From NCBI GenBank assembly GCA_031844405.1, contig JAUZVC010000004.1, positions 1 through 64,000 of the forward strand: 64,000 bases of DNA, in the 5' to 3' direction. The stretch comes from Knoellia sp031844405. Lineage in GTDB: Bacteria > Actinomycetota > Actinomycetes > Actinomycetales > Dermatophilaceae. The notes beneath the pieces were generated by a model. That model was given only the letters and a program-made list of their open reading frames with translations. It searched no databases and had not been told where the DNA came from. The position numbers and the translations under genes were made by a program. Shown piece after piece: positions 43,665-50,339 of the stretch. The stretch's first letter is position 1; every line of letters begins with the position of its first letter.

Positions 43665-44861
43665 CTAGGCGAGGGCCCCGGCCAGCGCCGCCTCGACGTC
43701 CTCGACGAGGTCGAGGACCGACTCGAGTCCCACCGAGATGCGGATCGTGCCGTCGGTGATGCCGACCGCCGCCCGCGCCTCCTCGGTGAGCCGTCGGTGG
43801 GTCGTCGTCGCCGGGTGGGTGACGAGCGACTTCGCGTCGCCGAGGTTGTTGGAGATGTCCACGAGCTGCAGCGCGTTCATGACCCGGAAGGCCACGTCCT
43901 TGCCCCCCTCGACCTCGAAGGTGACGACCGTCCCTCCTCCGGTCATCTGGCGCAGGGCGAGATCGTGCTGCGGGTGGCTCTCGAGGAAGGGGTGGACGAC
44001 CCGCACGACGCCCTGACGGCCCTCGAGGTGACGGGCCAGGGTGAGGGCGTTCTCGGCCATCTGCCGCACCCGGAGGCTCATCGTCTCGAGGCCCTTGACG
44101 AGGACCCAGGCGTTGAACGGCGACATGGCCGGGCCGGTGTGGCGCATGAGGTTCTTGACCGGACCGTCGACGAACTCGGCCGGCCCGAGCACCGCGCCGC
44201 CGAGGACGCGACCCTGCCCGTCGATGTGCTTGGTCGCGGAGTAGACGACGACGTCGGCTCCGTGCTCGAGCGGACGCGAGAAGACCGGCGTCCCGAAGAC
44301 GTTGTCGACCACGACCGTGGCGCCGGCCGCGTGCGCGAGCGCGGAGACCGCCTCGATGTCGACGAGCTCCTGCATCGGGTTGCTCGGGGTCTCGAAGAAG
44401 ACCGCGGCGGTGGGCTCCGACAGGGCCTCCTCCCACTGTGCGAGGTCGGGCCCGTCGACGAAGACCGCCTCGACGCCGAACCTCGGGAGGATCTCGTCGA
44501 TGATGACGAAGCACGAACCGAAGAGGGCTCGCGACGCGACGATGCGGTCACCCTGGCCGCACAACGCGGCGAGGGCCACCCAGACGGCCGACATCCCGGA
44601 GGACGTCGCATAGCAGGCCTCGGCACCCTCCAGCTGGCGCAGCCGCTCCTCGAACATCGAGACCGTGGGGTTGCCGTAGCGGCTGTAGATGAACTTCTCG
44701 ATCTCGTCCTTGAAGGCGGCCTCGGCCTGCTCGGCGGACTCGTAGACGAAGCCCGACGTGAGGAACATCGCCTCGCTCGTCTCGTCGAAACCGCTGCGGG
44801 ACAGGCCTCCTCGCACCGCGAGGGTCTCGGGGCGGAACGAGCGCCCGGCCTCGTCGCTCAC
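43665..44861 (-). CDS. metZ: O-succinylhomoserine sulfhydrylase / Cys-Met PLP enzyme
   Basis: Forms homocysteine from an activated homoserine and sulfide. 398 residues, Cys/Met-metabolism fold: SRYGNPTVSMFEERLRQLEG (60-79), SSGMSAVWVAL, and the Schiff-base Lys211 in SATKHIDGQGRVLGG. Sequence is closest in style to MetZ rather than cystathionine synthase. GTG (44859-44861) lies 1 bp after the rhodanese stop. A rhodanese neighbour fits sulfide or persulfide supply; the acyl donor (succinyl or acetyl) is not settled. Confidence 0.88.
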   Translation of the reverse strand: MSDEAGRSFRPETLAVRGGLSRSGFDETSEAMFLTSGFVYESAEQAEAAFKDEIEKFIYSRYGNPTVSMFEERLRQLEGAEACYATSSGMSAVWVALAALCGQGDRIVASRALFGSCFVIIDEILPRFGVEAVFVDGPDLAQWEEALSEPTAAVFFETPSNPMQELVDIEAVSALAHAAGATVVVDNVFGTPVFSRPLEHGADVVVYSATKHIDGQGRVLGGAVLGPAEFVDGPVKNLMRHTGPAMSPFNAWVLVKGLETMSLRVRQMAENALTLARHLEGRQGVVRVVHPFLESHPQHDLALRQMTGGGTVVTFEVEGGKDVAFRVMNALQLVDISNNLGDAKSLVTHPATTTHRRLTEEARAAVGITDGTIRISVGLESVLDLVEDVEAALAGALA

Positions 44862-44862
44862 C

Positions 44863-45273
44863 TCAGCCCTGCTTCCACGGGAGGCCGGCGACCTTCCAGC
44901 CGGACACCGTCCGGTGGCCCTGCGCGTCGTGGGGCCCCTCGAACCCCTCGAGGACGTTGTATGCCGGCCCGAGACCGGCCGCGGTGGCCGCCTCCGCGGC
45001 CGCGACGGAGCGGACCCCGGAGCGGCACACGAAGTAGATCGAGGTTCCCTCGCCCACGCCCGCGGCGCGCAGGTCGTCGACGAACGCCTCGTTGACACTG
45101 CCGTCGGGGTAGCGCTGCCACTCGACGAGAACGGGAAGGCTGCCGTCGGCGAGCAGCGGGACCCCGACGTAGGCCCACTCGGCCCGGGTGCGCACGTCGA
45201 CGAGGACGGCGTCCTCGGAGGCGGTCACCGCGGCATACGCCTCGGTGGGGGTGACGTCACCGGCATAGGTCAT
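44863..45273 (-). CDS. Rhodanese-like sulfurtransferase
   Basis: 136 residues, single rhodanese domain. VLVDVRTRAEWAYVG (23-37) and the active-site loop CRSGVRS with Cys83; ends YNVLEGFEGP and GWKVAGLPW, typical of the single-domain type near metZ. It transfers or delivers sulfane sulfur. TAGGCT (45281-45286) is 7 nt before the ATG. It starts the rhodanese-metZ-hypothetical unit. Confidence 0.93.
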   Translation of the reverse strand: MTYAGDVTPTEAYAAVTASEDAVLVDVRTRAEWAYVGVPLLADGSLPVLVEWQRYPDGSVNEAFVDDLRAAGVGEGTSIYFVCRSGVRSVAAAEAATAAGLGPAYNVLEGFEGPHDAQGHRTVSGWKVAGLPWKQG

Positions 45274-45280
45274 GCGCGCC

Positions 45281-45286
45281 AGCCTA
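45281..45286 (-). promoter_or_regulatory. Leaderless-type -10 of the rhodanese-metZ unit
   Basis: Minus-strand TAGGCT, 7 nt, ATG. Located between this gene and the end of the zinc-ribbon gene. Confidence 0.55.
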
Positions 45287-45316
45287 GGCTCGCGTGGTCC
45301 CGCGGAGGCGGGTGGT

Positions 45317-46054
45317 TCAGAGACCGGACTCCGGCGTGCGCACGAGGATCCGGCGGCACTCCTCGCAGCGCAGCACCTCGTCCTCGGGCGCGTCCTTGAT
45401 GGTCCGCAGCTCGACGGGGTTGAGCTCGAGCTGGCAGCCGCCGCACCGGCGCTGGCGCAGGGCCGCCGCACCGGTGCCGCTCGTGGCGCGGATCTTCTCG
45501 TAGAGGGCGACGAGGTCTTCACCGACCTCGTCGACGACCGTGTCGCGCGGCGCGGCGACGGAGGACTCCTCGGCCGCGAGCTCGGCCAGGCGCTCGTCGC
45601 GCGCCTTCTCGAGCGTGGTCAGCCGCTCGGTGAGCTCGGCCCGGCCGCGCTCGAGCTCGGCGACGTCGGACTCGATGGCCTCGGCCCGCTCCATGACCTC
45701 GAGCTCGACGTCCTCGAGCTCGCCCTGGCGTCGGGCGAGGGACTCGAGCTCGTGCTGGATCGCCGTGAGGTCCTTGGCCGTGCCCACGCCCGAGTCGAGC
45801 CGCTGCTGGTCGCGCGTCGCGCGGTCGCGGACCTGCTGGACGTCGGCCTCGGCCTTGCGGATCTCGCGCTGGACGTCACCGAGCTCGGTGCGCGACCGGA
45901 CGAGCTGGTCGTCGAGCAGGCGCGCCTTGCCCTCGAGGTCGGCGATCTCGGCGAGCTGAGGAATGGTGCGCCGTGCGTGCTCGATCTGGGACAGGCGCGT
46001 GTCGAGGGCCTGGAGGTCGAGCAGCCTGGACTGGCGGGTCGGGTCGGCCTTCAC
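45317..46054 (-). CDS. Coiled-coil zinc-ribbon protein (CT398-like)
   Basis: 245 residues. Residues 10-170 are a long antiparallel coiled coil; the C-terminus is a zinc ribbon with CGGCQLELNP (about 205-214) and CEECRRIL (near 230-237). Orthologs occur next to nif3 in many Actinobacteria (Rv2229c in Mycobacterium). Function unclear; a nucleic-acid or secretion-associated scaffold has been suggested. GTG overlaps the nif3 stop (GTGA). Confidence 0.9.
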   Translation of the reverse strand: MKADPTRQSRLLDLQALDTRLSQIEHARRTIPQLAEIADLEGKARLLDDQLVRSRTELGDVQREIRKAEADVQQVRDRATRDQQRLDSGVGTAKDLTAIQHELESLARRQGELEDVELEVMERAEAIESDVAELERGRAELTERLTTLEKARDERLAELAAEESSVAAPRDTVVDEVGEDLVALYEKIRATSGTGAAALRQRRCGGCQLELNPVELRTIKDAPEDEVLRCEECRRILVRTPESGL

Positions 46055-46878
46055 GCATTACCTCCGAGGTTCTCCGCCCCGACCGTGAACGTCCACGGGT
46101 CGGTGCGCACTGTGCTGATGTCGATGTCCAGCCTAAGGGCAGCCCCGAGCGCGTCCCGCAGCGTCGTCAGCCAGACGGCCTCGCTCGACCAGTGGCCGGC
46201 GTCGACGAGGTAGGGCGCTCCCCCGCGCGCCTCCTCGCGAGCCTCGAGTGCCGGGTGGTGGCGCAGATCGGCGGTGACGTAGACGTCGGCGCCGCTCGCG
46301 CGGACCGCGTCGAACTGGTCGTCGCCGGCGCCTCCGAGGACCGCCACCGTCTCGACCGGCGCGTCGGCCGGGCCCGAGACCCGCAGCCCGCCGGCGGCGG
46401 GTGGGAGGACGGCATACAGGGAGGTGGCGAAGGCGCCGAGCGTCGTCGGCGAGGCGAGGCGCCCGACGCGGCCGAGCGGCTGGTCCTCGACCACCGCGAG
46501 GGGCCGGGTGTCCTGCAGTCCCGCCGCGGCGGCGAGGGCCTCGGCGACCCCGGCGGCCGCGACGTCGGCGTTGGTGTGCGCGACGTAGAGGGCGATGTCG
46601 CCGACGACGAGGCCGGTCACGCTCGCACCCTTGGCGCTCGTCGTCGCGACCGAGTGGACACCGCGCAGGAGGAGCGGGTGGTGGGTGACGAGGAGGTCGG
46701 CGTGCAGCTCGCGCGCCTCGTCGATGACGGCCAGTGTCGGGTCGACGGCGAGGAGCACGCGCTCGACCGGCTGCTCCGGGTCGCCGGTGACGAGGCCGCC
46801 CCGGTCCCAGGACTGCGCGGTCGCGGGCGGGTAGAGGCGGTCGAGGACGTCGACGACGTCCCGGAGGGTCACGGTCAT
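46051..46878 (-). CDS. Nif3-like dinuclear metal-centre protein (GTP cyclohydrolase 1 type 2-like)
   Basis: 275 residues with TLRDVVDVLDRLYPPATAQSW at the start, DLLVTHHPLLLRG (about 65-77) and the C-terminal LVDAGHWSSE, which provide the di-metal His and Glu/Asp ligands. Hexameric in known structures; metabolic role unsettled. The ATG is separated from the 3' end of tRNA-Val by a single base, so the mRNA can only arise from a tRNA-containing precursor. Confidence 0.92.
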   Translation of the reverse strand: MTVTLRDVVDVLDRLYPPATAQSWDRGGLVTGDPEQPVERVLLAVDPTLAVIDEARELHADLLVTHHPLLLRGVHSVATTSAKGASVTGLVVGDIALYVAHTNADVAAAGVAEALAAAAGLQDTRPLAVVEDQPLGRVGRLASPTTLGAFATSLYAVLPPAAGGLRVSGPADAPVETVAVLGGAGDDQFDAVRASGADVYVTADLRHHPALEAREEARGGAPYLVDAGHWSSEAVWLTTLRDALGAALRLDIDISTVRTDPWTFTVGAENLGGNA

Positions 46879-46879
46879 G

Positions 46880-46952
46880 TGGGCCCGGCCGGCCTCGAAC
46901 CGACGACACCCGCGGTGTAAACGCGGTGCTCTACCAACTGAGCTACAGGCCC
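46880..46952 (-). tRNA. tRNA-Val (anticodon TAC)
   Basis: 73 nt. Acceptor GGGCCTG pairs with CGGGCCC (one T-G pair); D arm TAGCTCAGTTGGTAGAGCA; anticodon stem CCGCG/CGCGG around TTTACAC, so anticodon TAC; T arm with GGTTCGAGGCC; discriminator A. CCA is not encoded. The next base but one starts the nif3 ATG. Confidence 0.96.
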
Positions 46953-46953
46953 T

Positions 46954-46974
46954 CACACGGCGCCCGGCCGTGTG
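46954..46974 (-). terminator. Hairpin abutting the tRNA-Val 5' end
   Basis: CACACGGC (46954-46961) and GCCGTGTG (46967-46974), 8-bp perfect stem, 5-nt loop. It ends one base before the tRNA, leaving no room for a promoter. It is either the ahpE terminator or a stem in the tRNA precursor leader; a weak -10 CACAAT lies at 46984-46989. Confidence 0.5.
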
Positions 46975-47030
46975 CGGTCGCCCATTGTGTCAGGAGTCGG
47001 TGCCGGGCCCGGCCCGGCCCCGCGACTCGG

Positions 47031-47504
47031 TCAGGCGCGGGCGAGCGCCTCGTGGTAGCCGCTGAAGTCGCGACGCTCGCCGATCCCGGTGACGAGCGAC
47101 CAGCGGATGACGCCGTCGGGCCCGATGAGGAAGGTGCCTCGACGGGCGACGCCGGCCTTGTCGTCGAAGACGCCGTAGGCGCGGGCGACCTCGCCGTGGG
47201 GCCAGAAGTCGGAGAGCAGCGGGAAGAAGTAGGCGTCGCGGTCGGCGTAGGCGCGCAGCGAGAACATCGCGTCGCACGAGACGGTGAGGACCTGGACGTC
47301 CTCGGTGACGTAGGCACCGAGGTTGTCGCGGATCTCGGTGAGCTCGCCGGTGCAGATGCCCGAGAACGCCCACGGGAAGAAGACGAGGAGCACGTGGCGG
47401 TCGCCGAGGTGGTCGGCCAGCGAGACGTCCTGGCCGTTCTGGTCACGCAGCGTGAACATCGGGGCCTGCTCCCCCACGGGGAGACCGGTCAGCACGTCGT
47501 CCAT
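47031..47504 (-). CDS. ahpE: AhpE-type one-cysteine peroxiredoxin
   Basis: Reduces hydroperoxides and peroxynitrite. 157 residues with peroxidatic Cys51 in FFPWAFSGICTGELTEI, the AhpE variant of the Prx motif, and LSDFWPHGEVARAYG (about 97-111). No resolving Cys partner in the usual Bcp position. Same neighbourhood as in Mycobacterium (DUF3052, aceE). CAGACT lies 7 nt before the ATG, a degenerate leaderless-type -10. Confidence 0.94.
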   Translation of the reverse strand: MDDVLTGLPVGEQAPMFTLRDQNGQDVSLADHLGDRHVLLVFFPWAFSGICTGELTEIRDNLGAYVTEDVQVLTVSCDAMFSLRAYADRDAYFFPLLSDFWPHGEVARAYGVFDDKAGVARRGTFLIGPDGVIRWSLVTGIGERRDFSGYHEALARA

Positions 47505-47529
47505 GACGAAGAGTCTGCCGCAGGAGGTG

Positions 47530-47970
47530 TCAGCGCCGCCCCTTGGGGGCGACGAGCTTGGTGGCCCGCCAGTCCGGCGACGCGTGGAAGGCGCCGGCCG
47601 TGTGGAGACCTGCGGTGCCCGCCGCCTCGTCGATCTCGGACGGGTCGACCGCACCGTTCTCGCGGTTCTTGGGGGTGAGCGCGACGACGAAGCCGCCCTC
47701 CTGGAGCACCCCCACGAGGTCGACGAGCGCGTCGGTGAGGTCGCCGTCGCCGGCGCGCCACCAGAGGAGGACGGCGTCGGTCTCACCGGTGTAGTCCTCG
47801 TCCTCGAGGTCGGAGCCGATGACGTCCTCGACGGCGAACCGGAAGTCGTCGTCGACGTCCTCGTCCCAGCCGAGCTCCTGCACGATCTGCTCGGCGACGA
47901 AGCCGAGGCGTCCGACGGTTCCCGAGCCGTCGGGCCCGGGTTCGGCGGCAGGTGCTGCGGGGGTGTTCAC
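47530..47970 (-). CDS. DUF3052 family protein
   Basis: 146 residues, acidic. After a Pro/Ala-rich 18-residue start, LGFVAEQIVQELGWDEDVDDD (about 22-42), DAVLLWWRAGDGDLTDALVD and VALTPKNRENG identify the family. Function unknown; conserved beside ahpE and aceE in Actinobacteria. GTG start with GAGAGG as RBS; 6 bp after the stop of the PH-domain gene, so part of that unit. Confidence 0.88.
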   Translation of the reverse strand: MNTPAAPAAEPGPDGSGTVGRLGFVAEQIVQELGWDEDVDDDFRFAVEDVIGSDLEDEDYTGETDAVLLWWRAGDGDLTDALVDLVGVLQEGGFVVALTPKNRENGAVDPSEIDEAAGTAGLHTAGAFHASPDWRATKLVAPKGRR

Positions 47971-47976
47971 GGTCGG

Positions 47977-49734
47977 CTACCTCTCCTCGTGCGGTGCTGG
48001 GGGCTCTAGTTGACTAGGAATCCCGTGCGTCGTGCAAGCGGTTCCCGAGATTTGCCGTGCGGCGCGCGACCGCCCGGCCTCGTCGCGCAGCAGACCGGTC
48101 GCCGTGCCCGCCTCCAGGTGCTGGACCTGCACGGACACCGGTCCGGGCGTCGAGACGAGGGTCACCGTTGCGAGGTCGAGGCGCCGGTCGAGGGGCCCTT
48201 GCGAGAGGGTGAGCGACTGCACCCGGGCGTGCGGCATGACCGAGACGCGCCGCCAGAGCCGGCCGGTGCGGACCATGAGCGAGTGCGCCGACACGGCGAA
48301 CCCGCTGCGACGCCAGCCGAGCGGGTCGAGGGTCCGGGCGCGCTCGGAGACCGTCGTCCAGCCGGGCTCGCCGCCCTCGCCGAGTGCCGCCTGCCGCAGG
48401 TCCTCGGCGGAGATGACCGGGTCGAGGAGCGCGAGCACCTCGAGGGCCTGGTCGAGCGTGCCCACGGGCAGGACGGTCGTGTCGTCGCCACCGGTCTCAC
48501 CCGTCGGGTCGTGTCCGATGCCGGCGACGTTGACGTTGACCCGCCACCACCCCAGGGGCCGCCACCACAGCGGCTGGACCATGCCGACGGCCTGGATGCG
48601 GTGCAGCGGGATCGTCGTCGTGCGCTTGTCGGTGAGCCCGTGCTGGATGCGCGCGGCCGTGCCCGTGTCGCCGAGCCGGAAGTTGCCGTGCTTGAGCAGC
48701 TCGCCCACGCGGTTGACCGCGATGCCGAACGCCAGCGGCCCGATCGCCGGGAGCGCGAGCGCGGCTCCCGTGAGGACCTCCAACGACGACCCGTATGCCG
48801 CGAGCGCCAGACTCGCTGCGACGAGCGCCACCGCGCCGAGGAAGATCGTGCCGCCGTGGAGGATCGTCGCGACGAAGAGCCGCGAGTTCGGGACGCGCAG
48901 GACCTCGCGGCCCTCGTCGGGGTCGAGCAGGCCGGTGGGGACCGTGGCCGGTCGACCGGTGGCGGGGTCGGTCGTGGTGGGGTCTGCGCCGCTTGCCGGG
49001 GCGCCGCCCGCGACGTCGTGGCCGGCGCCGTCGACGCGCACAGCCGGACGCACCTCGTCCCGGCGGCCCGCGAGGGCGATGAGCTCGCGGCGCACCTCGT
49101 CGGCGCGGCGGGCGCCGAGGAAGGCGAGCTTGAGGTGCGAGTCGCCGCCGCCCGCGGACTGGACGATGACCTGGGAGAGGCCGGTGAGCTGGGCGAGCAG
49201 GGGGCGGCTGATCTCGATGGCCTGGACCCGTTCGAGCGGCACCTGCCGGTGCTCACGGAAGAGCCAGCCCTTGCGCAGCTCGATCTGGCCCGCGGCCACC
49301 CGGAACTTCGAGAAGCGCCACGAGAGCCAGCCGACGAGACCGACGACGAGGAGCCCGAGCACGAGGACGCCGCTCGTCGCGAGCGGGTGGTCGAGGAGGA
49401 ACCCGAGCCCGTCGCGGATGCCGCCCTCCGAGGGGTCCTCCGGCTCGTCACCCCCACCGATGCCGCGGAAGATGTCGTCGACGAACTGCGTCGCTGCATA
49501 CCCGATGACGGCGATGCCCACGACGCCGCCGCGGACGAGCGGTGAGAGCGGGTGGAGGTGCTGCCACTCGTGCAGCTGGGGCGCGGCGCCCGGCCCCGCA
49601 GGCCGCTCGCGCACGTCCGGCTGGGGCACGCGCGGGTCCTGCTGGGAGGCTCGGGGGTCGGGTGCCGGCATACGCGGGTCCGGTGCCGGCATACGCGGGT
49701 CCGGTGCCGGCATACGCGGATCCTGTTCGGTCAC
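47977..49734 (-). CDS. Bacterial PH-domain membrane protein (YdbT-like)
   Basis: 585 residues. The cytoplasmic start has three exact DPRMPAP heptads from a 21-bp tandem repeat, then two hydrophobic segments (about 75-95 and 125-145), a PH domain with LRKGWLFREHRQVPLERVQAIEI, a linker, another membrane pair (about 320-370), and two further PH-like segments (TTTIPLHRIQAVGMVQP; RRVSVMPHARVQSLTLSQGP). Probably a structural or stress-related membrane protein; unknown biochemically. GTG overlaps the upstream gene's stop. Confidence 0.88.
   Translation of the reverse strand: MTEQDPRMPAPDPRMPAPDPRMPAPDPRASQQDPRVPQPDVRERPAGPGAAPQLHEWQHLHPLSPLVRGGVVGIAVIGYAATQFVDDIFRGIGGGDEPEDPSEGGIRDGLGFLLDHPLATSGVLVLGLLVVGLVGWLSWRFSKFRVAAGQIELRKGWLFREHRQVPLERVQAIEISRPLLAQLTGLSQVIVQSAGGGDSHLKLAFLGARRADEVRRELIALAGRRDEVRPAVRVDGAGHDVAGGAPASGADPTTTDPATGRPATVPTGLLDPDEGREVLRVPNSRLFVATILHGGTIFLGAVALVAASLALAAYGSSLEVLTGAALALPAIGPLAFGIAVNRVGELLKHGNFRLGDTGTAARIQHGLTDKRTTTIPLHRIQAVGMVQPLWWRPLGWWRVNVNVAGIGHDPTGETGGDDTTVLPVGTLDQALEVLALLDPVISAEDLRQAALGEGGEPGWTTVSERARTLDPLGWRRSGFAVSAHSLMVRTGRLWRRVSVMPHARVQSLTLSQGPLDRRLDLATVTLVSTPGPVSVQVQHLEAGTATGLLRDEAGRSRAARQISGTACTTHGIPSQLEPPAPHEER
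49661..49723. repeat. Three 21-bp tandem repeats in the PH-domain gene
   Basis: Units 49661-49681, 49682-49702 and 49703-49723, identical but for one base in the third. Each carries GGCATACG. In frame they encode the heptad DPRMPAP. Confidence 0.9.
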
Positions 49735-50234
49735 AGGCCTGCTCGCTGCGCCTCGCCACGGGCCGCGAGGCGACCGCGGAGCGCCTCGGCCTCCTCGAGC
49801 GGAAGGCCCGGCAGGGTGCCGCCACTCTCGGGCGAGGCGGTGTGGAACTCGCACGACGCGATGCCCCGCGAGCGCATGAGCGGACCGGACTGGACGTCGA
49901 TGTACTGGAGGCGGCCGTAGGGGATGCTCACGAGCGAGCGGAACAGGCGGCCCTTGCGGATGACGATCTCGTCGGGGAGCTCGATCCACGAGATCGCCGA
50001 GACCTGCCGGCCGATGAGCCACGCGCCCCACGCGAGGAGCACGACGGCCACGGCCGAGCCGATCCAGAACCAGCGGGACACGAGGACGGCGGGGACGGCG
50101 AACGCCAGGACGAAGGGCACGAGCCACACCGTGAGTGTCACGAGCCGCACGGTGCGGAGGGCGGGGCTCACGGGGCGCCACGGCAGCTCGTCCCCGCGGA
50201 GGGTGACGGCGTCCGGGTCGAGCGCGGGGGTCAT
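49731..50234 (-). CDS. PH-domain membrane protein (YdbS-like)
   Basis: 167 residues: two transmembrane helices (about 28-48 and 50-70) and one PH domain with VIRKGRLFRSLVSIPYGRLQYIDVQSGPLMR (about 90-120), then GLPLEEAEALRGRLAARG, the family's C-terminal helix. Partner of the larger PH protein, as ydbS-ydbT pairs are elsewhere. CAGGCT lies 6 nt before the ATG. First gene of the PH-PH-DUF3052 unit, divergent from aceE. Confidence 0.9.
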   Translation of the reverse strand: MTPALDPDAVTLRGDELPWRPVSPALRTVRLVTLTVWLVPFVLAFAVPAVLVSRWFWIGSAVAVVLLAWGAWLIGRQVSAISWIELPDEIVIRKGRLFRSLVSIPYGRLQYIDVQSGPLMRSRGIASCEFHTASPESGGTLPGLPLEEAEALRGRLAARGEAQRAGL

Positions 50235-50339
50235 GGCCACAGCCTGCCAGCCGACCCACGTGTGACGACGGCCACTCCCGAGTGACAGGATGGTCGGGAC
50301 GACCTCTTGGTCGAATCCGCAAGCAGAAGGGACACCGTC

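Noticed and set aside
46879..46956. N-terminal extension of Nif3 into the tRNA-Val gene
   Set aside because: The extra residues are only the translated tRNA sequence; family similarity begins at ATG 46878.
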